The position numbers were made by a program, and so were the translations under genes. The notes beneath the pieces are model-generated. The model worked only from the letters and a program-made list of their open reading frames with translations. It was not told the origin of the DNA and ran no database searches. From contig CAYYQN010000002.1 in the NCBI GenBank assembly GCA_964473865.1, positions 1 to 64,000 on the forward strand: 64,000 nucleotides of DNA. The letters are read 5' to 3'. This document shows, piece after piece, positions 15,001 through 19,924 of this stretch (position 1 is the first letter of the stretch; each line of letters opens with the position of its first letter). The stretch is from CAIMUX01 sp964473865. GTDB taxonomy: Bacteria; Eisenbacteria; RBG-16-71-46; CAIMUX01.

Positions 15001-15344
15001 CGGTGAAGGTCGAGGCTCCGGTGTTGGCGATGACCGGGGTGGCTGTCGCTCCGAACCCGTACAACCCGCAGGGCGGAGACAAGGCTCAGGGTCCGATGAC
15101 GTTCGCCTTCAACCTGGCGAAGTCGGGTGACGTGACGATCAAGGTCTACGACTTCGCGGGCGTCGAGGTCGCCACGCTGGCGAACCAGATGCACTTCGAG
15201 GCCGGAGATTGCGTCGTGAACTGGGCCGGCGAGGCGAATGATCACACCGCGCTCGCCAACGGCGCGTACATCTGCCACATTGTTGCCACCGATGGCATCA
15301 AGACGGCAGAGCAGAACGTGAAGCTCGTGATCTGGCGCGAGTAG
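3..15344 (+). CDS. Giant secreted Ig-like repeat protein with vWA domain and FlgD-like C-terminus (5' end cut off)
   Basis: The frame is open from base 3 with no stop, so the true start lies upstream and the in-window Met at 42 is probably internal; 5100 residues follow it. Numbering from that Met, at least a dozen Ig-like segments each close with a strand like VDxTxPP (near residues 800, 2517, 2997, 3483, 3763, 3903, 4052, 4638 and 4891). Asp-rich calcium-type loops (DxDxDG) are scattered throughout; residues 4694-4705 match the EF-hand loop exactly, with D at 1, 3 and 5, G at 6 and E at 12. A von Willebrand A domain covers about 1755-1950 with the MIDAS motif DGSAS at 1763. The last 100 residues, starting VAPNPYNP, form a FlgD-type Ig domain like those terminating FCB secreted proteins. 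Likely an exported, calcium-stabilised surface or adhesion protein; the ligand is unknown. The next gene encodes a PorV-OmpA fusion. Confidence 0.85.
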   Translation, partial: VGPLCQPRDFISDMSVPADPDTADWDDDVIHVVGDSTATGIQHFVYGDPGAIPCSADSVVAFRIDSSTSQVDWLGSTPVLADGSFSYLALNAANFLTEQTHIYLRTKTDIDYSAPTEIILDRTYPYVRADATTSFADFIFDPWNPYRIYNNGDYVNLRLLATDGYDSVGTASDKPNARSALLHIWADFTRLDLTAGNISGFGTPADSLVLVSLGADLVDNDGDWLRYTESNGTAGYQVGEALNDDVGLDGIAGTSDFGEGDGLPTFGDPYVDENGNGQYDPGETFLDRVNKPHGGVFAIRDPGEPNLDSQDSDEFGWYELRNSTVANRGTVKQGYLLANPNPDGRFWPYSPVKLWLQDNGIQRTGSLTSMPGYVDHPLPYADLAAANTEPQGYCRDMSHVTTHLGTDEAPWDPERTFRAQIDLLPPSVAEITDLEKQNAAGSNVAGNEIVPGNPVYHLGQWVDFTVSTLSDWDVLYNRAQLKVGATWRDLNLDPSTASGAASNDANADTYPGARFYDEDADSTAQRADGFDNDADGLIDEIGEGIDFSDGEVYAAAIDSTQDAANTNGTGLHCMNDRRDNDNDAFFVYDSYANGGLVGVGNIGEITWYNIDESQTNNFDDDNDGTIDESDEVPEKVGYGTGANDDNEDGIVNGEAVAVELNGYSKLAGNEATTGNFLPAFAGLAANTIWVDAAHIFGTRPLAGIDAANAPFYFNNNAYTEPVPGAFEILTNSARTFALAAGGYDLGGGTDSTATQQFNWYTMHGNRNLDMELIQKIHGLTADGVTQYQLRTLAYDKAGNMATAWTEPISFTIDLTGPSALIPGCEETGTPPPDFADVNSTLAGVQIWDAGKHPGTYTLTATAGADAIKVRFYASTDPEIATLVADGTWVEGTSGTSFTDNTGPYTAQWPFAPATGMFAMDNYPYNHQQTWYFLAVAEDAFGNITPDADLCVFEATVLDGTQPTICLAQIDDDTDLRDGATVPPDSSVNVYVYTQDPPLPGRFEDNDLRQWNMGADNQPGVAGVDDDGDGTTDETDWGADLIYGTDDDEWNGSNEVHAVAPFSAMNFGDTDDYLTRGWVGGLDRQPGVAGMDDDGDAVIDETDWGVDGIAGTDDDEWNGSNGLGSVYDLGETDDYRTNDIVKVVFQMNPIADNPDRGWITFATVHGDTNTVAGQVIDWTEPVKATWNTWGLATGDYNLRAWGVDWEGNSNEVTACITTVGIRSNPLRAYIQPEVCTGGLSYDLYAVHYIHDYEINKVRFEYYFDANGDLTANDAGSAWTLIGTDDNTDADPRGDAVLYPPANQIPNNDAIEDLVFRTFEGTNYRFYDPDHDGYSHRDPVVLEADDKAGDGVFHAADDVIVIGANAVIPEGAALTAFAGDEFWAEADGEASTLEPTDWILKQNRMNTADGLGSGLNRWRYPWDATGLPEGNYLVRSIAIDENNITDVITYNSYAPDVQNPEEIELVRVDTQLPNTNITTLTLPDGSAIDVSAITIPPYVNGNTKWIKIAAEGDDDTGKMLFEYSLNSGATWITLDVNNDDDFYADLNGTAGYQGPAGADTFHDEIFNDLNGNFVYDPGVDFVRYDGGDGVDTPRGWPLRPLVGEDNNTGVGDVGVDNDHDNQIDEDPPAAVVVAGENPEDHQGPFFVYLDISTLPLLSDVNVLFRATAFDVVCNDIYRPDPTPDLLAVIIGENQQPEADVIRVEDLNGVELDTRPAIMDADGVATFDADLDTARVYVTAEDVSSIVAVDLFYRLDPACYADVPENQAQRPTDLALVLDGSASISEAAFTLQKEGVASALEDPGILPTDGTVSLTVVQFGNGVAVTEVPRTSITSPAVAAALATQVRAIVHLGDGTPTAAGIDQAVTAIGAGTSGARQVIIIATDGLPTDPEPDPEGAAFAAANNAIAHGIEEIHALGVGAGVDIAFLTQLVRNGTVEQIADYSSFAASIGNRIQNIIFNTLLELRQWKSMTAAGWLGSPGIDTTYPYDFNIATDLIPDGVYQYYPRAYDANGTYNEAPANPWGFKKFALAGVNFAFVSTPAGPPAEPDSATAASEGQAGDEYVLHASLLDPLQAPTTAVQFYYAQRILDEMVDPDEVQPAAPFTAPALTKPVLGSATGDGVVVKINGTLATYHADLADVAAPTKMDFTMLGNQVVFGARPAGTDEILVSYNFTSAGFTTWKQIDEGDEWSPYTVAWSQPNGGVPQPSDPDTDAYDLIAIAKFDLNGDGVYEDEPTVCDYIEPLASEGNYLFLRDEDRPKVILYGLAFEDFVEPFDYLDWNWPGNPLFRSGDELGDTNYENKLSGIETDVFVKATDSGGGEVESVKLEIEASAVAGGGVKTTTIDMTEISTGTTIDLPITFYEDDYYAFWAGGQLVGDPKVNVWESAPIENVVLQISVDDGDTWPASRWAQMTYDAATRSWSAYGRFNIGITDESQRYRFVVDLVGDKQYQLGDARNMRMPTKSVFTSSALNVPDLPFWYTHLDNAVDLTNNAFHRALVTATDSFGNTGTNLTATMPAAKISRAQGPIVFVLDQTPPVVNDITALNTDNQPLPDGAATRVSPNVSYKLMADVSDSPFTDINVQAVRGVIYQYCPNYYLPADERTWLRIDEGVAVDGMWVVDWSPVDPLHDGYDNDGDGVWDEPDESVSPVTIRAIAIDDGLNSGFSDAQSPAVLLTLTVDSAEPSAALTQPVDGEVFGYNDAIDLSGTAIGDYIPATATNDVDRVRFQAKINRYFYVDETEQNKNDISLPPGPQVVGRANVYENGLDEVWWDSEGDGIFSAADSCLYPGQDGVPFEAEFKSADKANGPANYWFDLDPTPQDNTDDPWLTSANNGENWEMTWVPSGYSFINADLLGGDEYVRLRMYSRDTAGNWDTEADLLGPKETVIILNDDSVSRAYITHVMTNDQDGAVDPAETKPVQGVNGINIYGKMFAAGHDEIVQVNIYMVTDPDGASPDTSLIVIDNTITPDGLFSGLWDASTLPEAEYVLFATAVDIDQNETSRHDATKVRIRIDRTPPVVNYTPIGTYAGFTTAANYVDDSIVNHSSLVIVPDQFTNDVNFTVTTTAADVATMVLQWRFLTDPVGMWRPAGEFFTPTVRPNGQFDYEPNQDFTVGTETHHVWWLHLENFNDPDRMLQSGRLEFRALATDEAGNSNALQTTWAQYTADDTDPTGFDWNDDTVTNQIEVGSTVNFEISIQDGLLSDGTRTDVVGAALFVREVGHDWPEMPYATVMTEGQQIDTGNAMWIARFTWVAPDFVVHDTPFEFGVSMIDAANNFNEEPWQRPGGYTITVEDNAAPDRTKLVDVVGLVHTWVPVEGDPNNPDVWKDLSVGTGTNTFQLGTDWLISEGAKDVTVFAPPPDNSTGTPVGDACATFPRNVGESYLNDSQIRNTVKVARTVTLVGRTQSDDDGIGQLDTGIQWVTFLLAPCDANGVLSAQSEWITLGRDEYQPAFPLFYWHLTFNTTLYPNGTYKLGAYALDEEGNLEDINSLDWTSAIIVIDNEEPSAQMDADYVTDTVEKTATVERNRPFTLFARTLVPGTAELQNYEDDTVEFFYKRARDLNMADSWKSVPQAAGAEEPFEDENHVPDTTRPYSFDVNMGMLYEPTDNHTNVPLSVGETYDFVAQVGDEVCNLVDYIDSYADSAVAGVGTRYIRLLIQDTIAPHLEITSLVRSADPYGLEIIEHNPTRVHAQGLEYIEAELLTGDLDMDHAEFVYRQKGTTTWSLIDADLTSEDDGRVWMLGEWDLRTLQHNTWYEVACIGVDNVGNVDQNPDIVEIYVDFEAPPFTLISPAPATSKWCNGVMDLIVEVQRGDLQQHDDVYDVIWLWKDSSWPDVMAPVDADPETEGWHTLGVATQPDLYDDTTNRYSNTLNLDGQWDSDPGSPVDLEDIFESELYDLRVMVCDLAGNVSTFDVYKNTVDLDEPNYAQISNIKLNGDDTTQDPSDQGQFTDVTAGMMVEIFGTATDDELLLPNAVDPQSGIFYETMIASMQFQVAFDLNADGAADGGTWHDIGVVHLDPPTLGDMSAQTTSILWNTTGLPEGDYLLRVIATDECGLGTISGAVNVRILDWTPPIARIVAWDADQQPHGLPAPSLLTIYALAECDTTDASSAPGWQPTYDVQLQYNVKEAGESVPTGDWVNIGIAEPRDGGYRYTTEHIWSATIDPMLFGDGVTSVWLRALVKDEAGNRYGDDPTDIVPTILVNVVREVDDLGVEDGTITLAQVPSAELQGGAEMVERVSIMVESPTHVIVTTKLAAQDQMPRVILLFEDAESDDDDYPSPDNPTNLSPGVPGGLVRSLDDATVWRGELDLSDRPECHLYGIWVTGLDGSAGTAKWIDLKEAYIREFPVTTALGTNGTVVTPAYVSLGSKVMVPSGSWPNDPACLLVSPTEPPLTSRDQLRYIEPVENTAYHLELQADPQAFTHGYEPLVSFKYSDGLALAALAQTEGATENDLTIRRWNPKAENRDGTTGAWVGTGLSHIKAYPDNNEVMFRVDNLTNPFGVDAKDVFSPADSAAGNVFQIFAPKRTAPVTVSNFWPNSPYVTDWWTDADPIIVAYLRDPGGQVIDPYEVELLIDGEYWATWLDGDGRAEFIRGNGSARIEYANQDETVMELVYRHSTYPRDWLANGEHKLTIRYKALEGTDDWMEMKDYPFFVDRKSPYIEFDGGFLSNPNISNVVGYMNPQHGKLVAKMLDEGMGVLFKHDRPWYFLDTDGDGQLNWAERQAEPCYNPWDEYGCEDCSEWLQADWGIKYDVWRIHPPTHQPPHDHQNDIDNIEVRTLLHQGTANDLEPWIKQWDADRQAYVSITLDEYNPPDTLMVPIPVLGGGMIEDNDIVEITWYSDKSIEQNSDGPGYGCILDTVLVNGTLRYFWDPNCAYDDESQEMHIYNEGIQDWASNSGSKYVEQRFIVDMSCPAITFVEPATLTVDPAGDLHVVVTASDLGVGVGAFDVTILDPSGNLVTPSTVNVTNGRFEATVLRPLVNGEYTIKAVATDRLGASCEQALAVKVEAPVLAMTGVAVAPNPYNPQGGDKAQGPMTFAFNLAKSGDVTIKVYDFAGVEVATLANQMHFEAGDCVVNWAGEANDHTALANGAYICHIVATDGIKTAEQNVKLVIWRE
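3051..3362 (+). repeat. Internal duplicated calcium-loop block within the giant gene
   Basis: Two 37-codon segments (3051-3161 and 3252-3362), offset by 201 bases, encode nearly the same Asp-rich sequence beginning QPGVAG and ending DDDEWNGSN. Both contain DDDGD calcium-type loops and a DETDWG motif. This looks like an in-frame duplication that copied a calcium-binding insert. Confidence 0.8.
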
Positions 15345-15360
15345 CGGATACCAGGTGGAG

Positions 15361-15384
15361 GGGGCGGCGGGGCACCGCCGCCCC
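15361..15384 (+). terminator. Perfect GC hairpin after the giant gene
   Basis: Ten-base perfect inverted repeat (GGGGCGGCGG / CCGCCGCCCC) with a GGCA loop, 17 bases after the stop of the giant gene. No T-run follows. It could be a weak or Rho-assisted terminator, or an RNA-stabilising stem between the giant gene and the porV-ompA gene. Confidence 0.5.
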
Positions 15385-15450
15385 TCGACACCGGATCCGG
15401 GCCTCGACAACGTGCTTTGACCTGAACGGGTTCAACAAGGAGGTAGGGAG

Positions 15451-16920
15451 ATGTCTAGAAGGAATAGGGGCCTGATCGTGATGGCCCTGATCCTTGGAGT
15501 GGGGGTGTTGCTGGGTCCGGCGACGGCCGCGCTGGCCGTTGACAGCCACAGTAACCACCTGGCGCCGTACTTGCGCATGGGCACTGGCGCCCGGGCCCTG
15601 GGTATGGGCGGAGCGTTTGTCGGAGTGGCCGACGACGCTACCGCGTGCTATTGGAATCCGGCCGGACTCGCCTGGACTGCCGGGTGGGAGATCACCGGTA
15701 TGTACTCGGCGGGGATGAACATCGATCGCAGCTTCAACTACGTCGGTTTCTCCCGCAATGGCAACGCGCTTGCGTACGGATTGCAGTGGATGAACGCCGG
15801 GATGAGCGATATTCCGGGCCAGCGTTTCCTGGGCGACGCCGTCAGTCTCTACGACTACGGCGACAACGCATTCAGCCTGTCTTTGGCGAAGGGCTTCGAC
15901 CTGGCCGCCATCGGTGTCACCGGCAAGTACCTGCGGCAGTCGGTAGGCGCCGACTGGGTGGCTGATGACGCGGTAAACGGCTGGGCCTTCGATGCCGGCT
16001 TCGGTCTGATCCTGACCGACTACGCGCGGTTCGGGCTCTCGGTCGCGAACATTGCCGGTCAGCTTGGGGATGTCGAGCTGGTGAACACCATTCCGGCCAC
16101 GTTGCGGGCCGGCGTGGCGCTCTTGCCCATGGACGGACTGACGGTGGCCTTCGACCTGGAGAAGACCCGGGACGAAGAGGACTATGGTTTCCACGCCGGT
16201 GGCGAGTATGCCATGGCGGTCACCGATGACCTGGGCGCGGCTCTTCGCCTGGGAGTGAACCAGGAGAAGTTCGCGGGCGGCGTCGGCCTGCGGTACGACT
16301 TCCTGACCTTCGACTATGCCTATGTGGTCGAACCGGAGAAGTTCCTGGGTGAGAACCACCGCTTCAGCGTCAGCTTGAACTTCGGACGTGACCAGGCGAT
16401 GGCGCGCAAGGTGAGCGATCGCGACGGCGATGGGATTCCGGACGACGTCGATCAGTGCCCGGACCTGGCCGAGGACTTCAATGGCTATCAGGACTCGGAC
16501 GGTTGTCCGGAAGGTGGTCCGCCGAAGGTCGAGACGCCTACGCCTCCTCCGGCGGCTGCCGCCCCGTGCCCGCCTCCGCCGATTCCGAACTTCGCCTACA
16601 TCAACTTCAAGTTCGCCACTGCCGAGATCAGCGGCGCGGATCCGATCCCGGTTCTCGAGGACGTCGCGCGCATCATGAAGGAGCGTCCGGACATGCGGGT
16701 GAAGATCACCGGCCACACCGACAACATCGGGTCGGATGAGTCGAACATGGCGCTGTCGATGCGGCGCGCCGAGGCGATCAAGACGTACCTGGTCAACCGG
16801 GGCGTTGGTGCGGATCGTCTCATGACAGACGGCAAGGGTGAGAGCTCGCCGATCGACACGAACGACACCGATCTGGGTCGCGCTCGCAACCGGAGGATTG
16901 AGTTCTCGGTCCTCCAGTAA
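15451..16920 (+). CDS. PorV/PorQ-type outer-membrane barrel fused to TSP3 linker and OmpA domain
   Basis: The 489-residue protein starts at an ATG behind a strong SD (AAGGAGG, 15438-15444). A signal peptide ends near residue 29 (AALA). Residues about 35-315 are a PorV/PorQ (UPF0164)-type barrel: the MGTGARALGMGGAF and WNPAGLAW motifs are characteristic. A thrombospondin type-3 calcium linker (DRDGDGIPDDVDQCP, from 324) and a Pro-rich stretch lead to an OmpA/MotB peptidoglycan-binding domain from about 380 to the end, with GHTDNIGS and the later NRRIEF. PorV family members transport or anchor exported substrates in the FCB type IX system; here the barrel would also be tied to peptidoglycan. 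The gene follows the giant protein by 106 bases, which suggests a functional pair. The fusion architecture is read directly; the partnership is inference. Confidence 0.88.
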   Translation: MSRRNRGLIVMALILGVGVLLGPATAALAVDSHSNHLAPYLRMGTGARALGMGGAFVGVADDATACYWNPAGLAWTAGWEITGMYSAGMNIDRSFNYVGFSRNGNALAYGLQWMNAGMSDIPGQRFLGDAVSLYDYGDNAFSLSLAKGFDLAAIGVTGKYLRQSVGADWVADDAVNGWAFDAGFGLILTDYARFGLSVANIAGQLGDVELVNTIPATLRAGVALLPMDGLTVAFDLEKTRDEEDYGFHAGGEYAMAVTDDLGAALRLGVNQEKFAGGVGLRYDFLTFDYAYVVEPEKFLGENHRFSVSLNFGRDQAMARKVSDRDGDGIPDDVDQCPDLAEDFNGYQDSDGCPEGGPPKVETPTPPPAAAAPCPPPPIPNFAYINFKFATAEISGADPIPVLEDVARIMKERPDMRVKITGHTDNIGSDESNMALSMRRAEAIKTYLVNRGVGADRLMTDGKGESSPIDTNDTDLGRARNRRIEFSVLQ

Positions 16921-16989
16921 GCGAGACCGACAGGTTCGTCTGTTTTCCGGCGGCCATCCCGGTGGTCGCCAGCCTACCCCTTGTTCCCT

Positions 16990-17019
16990 GGGCGGGTATC
17001 CGGAGACGGGTGCCCGCCC
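16990..17019 (+). terminator. Possible terminator hairpin after porV-ompA
   Basis: GGGCGGG (16990-16996) pairs with CCCGCCC (17013-17019) across a 16-base loop, 69 bases after the stop codon. There is no T-run, so this is only a candidate Rho-independent or processing site. Confidence 0.3.
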
Positions 17020-17283
17020 TTGGTGTATCCGCGAAGGAAGCCGGCCGCGACCGTCGAGCCCGGCGCTTCGATATGAAACGGGTTCCGTTTGGCGACGGCC
17101 GGCCGGCGATGGCTCCCGGAATGGACGCTGCGGCACGCCCTGGATTCAATCGTTCGATCTGGCAAGCAGTTACGGTCTTGTCTCTTGCGCAGCTCTTCGG
17201 CGAGCGGGCTCCAAGACGCGCACCGAGCCCGGAGCGCCTTGGCAATCCTGAAACAGTCTCGAGTTCCCTCGGCGGCTGCTCGT

Positions 17284-17365
17284 TATAACTCGTTGTCTCA
17301 CAACATATTTTGTTGGTGCCTGTTTCGGCATCGATCTTGCATCGTGGGAAAGGATTGCCTACGAA
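17284..17365 (+). promoter_or_regulatory. Candidate groESL control region
   Basis: TATAAC (17284-17289) could be a -10 element without an obvious -35. It is followed directly by the inverted repeat GTTGT-CTC-ACAAC (17292-17304), whose right arm is reused in CAACA-TATTT-TGTTG (17301-17315). Further down, TTGCAT (17337-17342) and TACGAA (17360-17365) are 17 bases apart and form a second possible promoter. The position, before a chaperonin operon lacking CIRCE, suggests a different repressor site. Motif-level evidence only. Confidence 0.3.
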
Positions 17366-17446
17366 CGGAACGACCATGCCCGGCCAATGGAGACAGTCGG
17401 TGCGGGTGGGTGGGACCGGAGCGCACAGGGTCGAGGAGGAGCACAC

Positions 17447-17752
17447 ATGACGCAGAAGAGCACACTCAAGGTTCGTCCCCTGGGGGATCGGATCCTGGTC
17501 AAGCGGATCGACGAAGCGGAGGAGATCCGCGGCGGAATCATCATTCCCGACACCGCCAAGGAAAAGCCGATGCAGGGCGAGGTCAAGGCCGTCGGCCCGG
17601 GCAAGATGACGGAGGATGGAAAGGTCCACAAGCTCGAGGTCAAGCCCGGAGACCGCATCCTGATGAGCAAGTACGCCGGGAGCGAGGTCAAGATCGAGGG
17701 CCAGGAGTACGTGATCCTGCGCGAGGACGACGTTCTCGGAATCATCGAGTAG
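17447..17752 (+). CDS. groES: Co-chaperonin GroES
   Basis: The 101-residue product is the usual length for the heptameric lid of the GroEL folding chamber in the cytoplasm. The sequence carries the GroES signature (VRPLGDRILVKR near the N-terminus), the mobile-loop region (EIRGGIIIPDTAKEKP) and the terminal VLREDDVLGI segment. The ATG at 17447 is chosen because AGGAGGA lies seven bases upstream; an earlier in-frame Met at 17387 would add 20 unrelated residues. groEL follows 122 bases downstream on the same strand. No CIRCE element is visible. Confidence 0.97.
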   Translation: MTQKSTLKVRPLGDRILVKRIDEAEEIRGGIIIPDTAKEKPMQGEVKAVGPGKMTEDGKVHKLEVKPGDRILMSKYAGSEVKIEGQEYVILREDDVLGIIE

Positions 17753-17874
17753 TAGATCGGCCCCCTGCCCGCGGGAGGGCCCGCGGCGCACCGGCCAGGC
17801 AGGCAGGAAGTGAAGTTCGGCCGCGGCGTCCGAGGACGCCGGGCGGACGCAACCGGAGATGGAGGTTCGAGACG

Positions 17875-19521
17875 ATGCCGGCTAAGCAGCTTCTTTTCAA
17901 GGCTGAGGCCCGCCAGAAGATCCTCGAGGGGGTCGAGACCCTGTCCAGAGCGGTGAAGGTCACCCTGGGTCCCCGCGGGCGCAATGTGGTACTCGACAAG
18001 AAGTGGGGCTCTCCCACCATCACGAAGGACGGCGTGACGGTGGCCAAGGAGATCTCCCTGGAAGATCCCTACCGGAACATGGGCGCCCAGATGGTTCGTG
18101 AAGTCGCCAGCAAGACCTCCGACGTCGCCGGCGACGGCACGACAACCGCGACGCTATTGGCCGAGGCGGTGTATCGCGAGGGGCTGCGCAACGTCACGGC
18201 GGGCAGCAACCCGATGTACATCAAGCGCGGCATCGACAAGGCGGTGGCTGCGGTGGTGGCCGAGCTGAAGCGGCTTTCCAAGGACGTGAAGGATCGCGCG
18301 CAGATCATGCAGGTCGCGTCCATCTCCGCCAACGGCGACGCCGAGATCGGCAACATCATCGCGGACGCCATGGACAAGGTGGGGAAGGACGGCACCATCA
18401 CGGTCGAGGAGGCCAAGTCGATGGAGACCACCCTCGAACTCGTCGAGGGAATGCAGTTCGACAACGGCTACCTGAGCCCCTACTTCATCAGTGAAAAAGA
18501 GACGATGGAGTGCATCCTGGAGAACGCCCTCATCCTCATTCACGAGAAGAAGATCTCGGGCCTGAAGGACATCCTCCCGTTGCTCGAGAAGATCTCCCAG
18601 GCCGGGAAGCCGATGCTCATCATCGCAGAAGACGTTGAGGGCGAAGCGCTTGCCACGCTGGTCGTCAACAAGCTCCGCGGCAACCTCAACGTCGTGGCCG
18701 TCAAGGCGCCGGGCTTCGGAGATCGCCGCAAGGCCATGCTCGAGGACATCGCCATCCTGACCGGCGGCATGCTGATCAGCGAGGATCTCGGCCGGAAGCT
18801 CGAAAACGTCGGACTGGGCGATCTCGGCAAGGCCAAGCGGATCACGGTGACGAAGGAGAACACCACGATCATCGAGGGCGCCGGGAAGGCTGCCGACATC
18901 AACGCCCGCAAGGAGCTGCTCAAGCGCCAGATCGAGGAATCGACCAGCGACTACGACAAGGAGAAGCTGCAGGAGCGGCTCGCCAAGCTGGCCGGCGGCG
19001 TGGCCGTGATCAATGTCGGAGCGGCGACCGAGACCGAGATGAAGGAGAAGAAGGCCCGGGTCGAGGACGCACTCCACGCCACGCGGGCAGCGGTCGAAGA
19101 GGGGATCGTCCCCGGTGGTGGGGTGGCTCTCATCCGATGCCTGCCCGTGCTCGACAAGGTTGAGGGCACCGAGGAAGAGCTGATCGGCGTGGGGATCATC
19201 AAGCGAGCCATCGAGGAACCGCTCCGCACGCTCGCGAACAACGCGGGCGTCGAGGGTGCGGTCGTCGTGGCCGAGGTCAAGAAGGGCAAGAAGACCTACG
19301 GCTACGACGTCGACAAGGACACCTATGTCGACATGCTCGAGGCCGGCATCATCGATCCGACCAAGGTCACGCGCACCGCGCTGCAGAACGCCTCTTCGAT
19401 TGCGGGGCTCATGCTGACCACCGAAGCTCTCATCACCGAGGTTCCGGAAAAGGAGAAGGCGCCGGTCGGCGGCGCCGGCGGTGGGATGGGCGACATGGGC
19501 GGTATGGGCGGGATGTACTAG
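17875..19521 (+). CDS. groEL: Chaperonin GroEL
   Basis: The 548-residue product is full length and collinear with GroEL. It is the ATP-driven double-ring chaperonin that folds cytosolic proteins together with GroES. Visible landmarks are the N-terminal MPAKQLLFKAEAR, the ATP-site GDGTTTAT with D87, the apical-domain LEGMQFDNGYLSPYF-like region, and the C-terminal flexible GGM repeat ending GMY. The start is set by GGAGG at 17861-17865, nine bases before the ATG; the frame stays open far upstream but that part has no chaperonin similarity. It is cotranscribed with groES and closed by the terminator at 19555-19593. Confidence 0.98.
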   Translation: MPAKQLLFKAEARQKILEGVETLSRAVKVTLGPRGRNVVLDKKWGSPTITKDGVTVAKEISLEDPYRNMGAQMVREVASKTSDVAGDGTTTATLLAEAVYREGLRNVTAGSNPMYIKRGIDKAVAAVVAELKRLSKDVKDRAQIMQVASISANGDAEIGNIIADAMDKVGKDGTITVEEAKSMETTLELVEGMQFDNGYLSPYFISEKETMECILENALILIHEKKISGLKDILPLLEKISQAGKPMLIIAEDVEGEALATLVVNKLRGNLNVVAVKAPGFGDRRKAMLEDIAILTGGMLISEDLGRKLENVGLGDLGKAKRITVTKENTTIIEGAGKAADINARKELLKRQIEESTSDYDKEKLQERLAKLAGGVAVINVGAATETEMKEKKARVEDALHATRAAVEEGIVPGGGVALIRCLPVLDKVEGTEEELIGVGIIKRAIEEPLRTLANNAGVEGAVVVAEVKKGKKTYGYDVDKDTYVDMLEAGIIDPTKVTRTALQNASSIAGLMLTTEALITEVPEKEKAPVGGAGGGMGDMGGMGGMY

Positions 19522-19554
19522 CCCGGCCGCCCGGAGTCCGACGATCGGTTCGTG

Positions 19555-19593
19555 GCAGGCCCCGGTGGCGGAATCCCGCCACCGGGGTTCTGC
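19555..19593 (+). terminator. Strong groESL terminator
   Basis: A perfect 12-base stem (19560-19571 with 19576-19587) has the loop AATC, and an outer GCAG/CTGC pairing extends it to 19555-19593. It begins 33 bases after the groEL stop. It is one of the strongest hairpins in the window, although the following T-tract is minimal. Confidence 0.75.
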
Positions 19594-19668
19594 GTAGGAT
19601 GGCGGGGCCGGTACGTCGGCTGACCCTCAGGCCATCGGAAGACCATCGGATCTTCCAAGGAGGAGTTC

Positions 19669-19923
19669 GTGGACAAGGAGAAGATTCGTACCGAGGAGTT
19701 TCGGATCAGCGGCGAGGCCCTGATCGCCAAGGTCAAGGAGCTGGCGCGTGAAGGAAAGATACGCCGGGTCCTCATCAAGAACGATGAGGGCCGGGCGCTC
19801 ATCGACCTGCCGCTTCCCGTTGGAGTCGTCGGCGCGCTCTTGTTGCCCCAGCTGGCCGCCCTGGGCGCCATCGCCGCGCTTGTCACCCATTGCACCCTCG
19901 TCGTCGAGAAAGAGGAGGGGTAG
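19669..19923 (+). CDS. DUF4342 domain protein
   Basis: This 84-residue protein starts at GTG 19669 behind a near-perfect SD (AAGGAGGAG, 19658-19666). It matches the DUF4342 pattern: an amphipathic N-terminal half (FRISGEALIAKVKELAREG), an IRRVLIKNDEGR strand, then a hydrophobic stretch (PVGVVGALLLPQLAALGAI, about residues 49-69) that could be a membrane segment, and a VVEKEE tail. The function of the family is unknown. The stop lies against the start of a kinase-like gene, with the GAGGAGGGG of its last codons positioned as the SD for that gene, so the two are probably translated together. Confidence 0.8.
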   Translation: MDKEKIRTEEFRISGEALIAKVKELAREGKIRRVLIKNDEGRALIDLPLPVGVVGALLLPQLAALGAIAALVTHCTLVVEKEEG

Positions 19924-19924
19924 T

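Larger units (their letters stand above)
16921..17446. other. 526-base non-coding region upstream of groES
   Basis: No convincing gene. A 71-codon frame (17073-17288) lacks an SD and resembles no family. The region holds a GGGCGGG/CCCGCCC hairpin (16990-17019), a perfect AAACGG-GTT-CCGTTT inverted repeat (17076-17090), and an AT-rich patch (17281-17320) with inverted repeats that probably belongs to the groESL promoter. The classical CIRCE operator is not present. Confidence 0.6.

Noticed and set aside
10620..15410. A 1596-codon open frame on the minus strand opposite the giant gene
   Set aside because: Its composition (Arg, Val, Asp, His rich, no motifs) is what antisense reading of strongly GC-biased codons gives. 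The plus-strand frame has clear Ig, vWA and FlgD features.
17073..17288. A 71-codon frame before groES
   Set aside because: No SD, no similarity to a family and placed over the likely promoter.
17089..17874. Long N-terminal extension of GroEL
   Set aside because: The frame is open upstream but overlaps groES in another frame, and GroEL starts with its usual N-terminus at 17875 behind a good SD.
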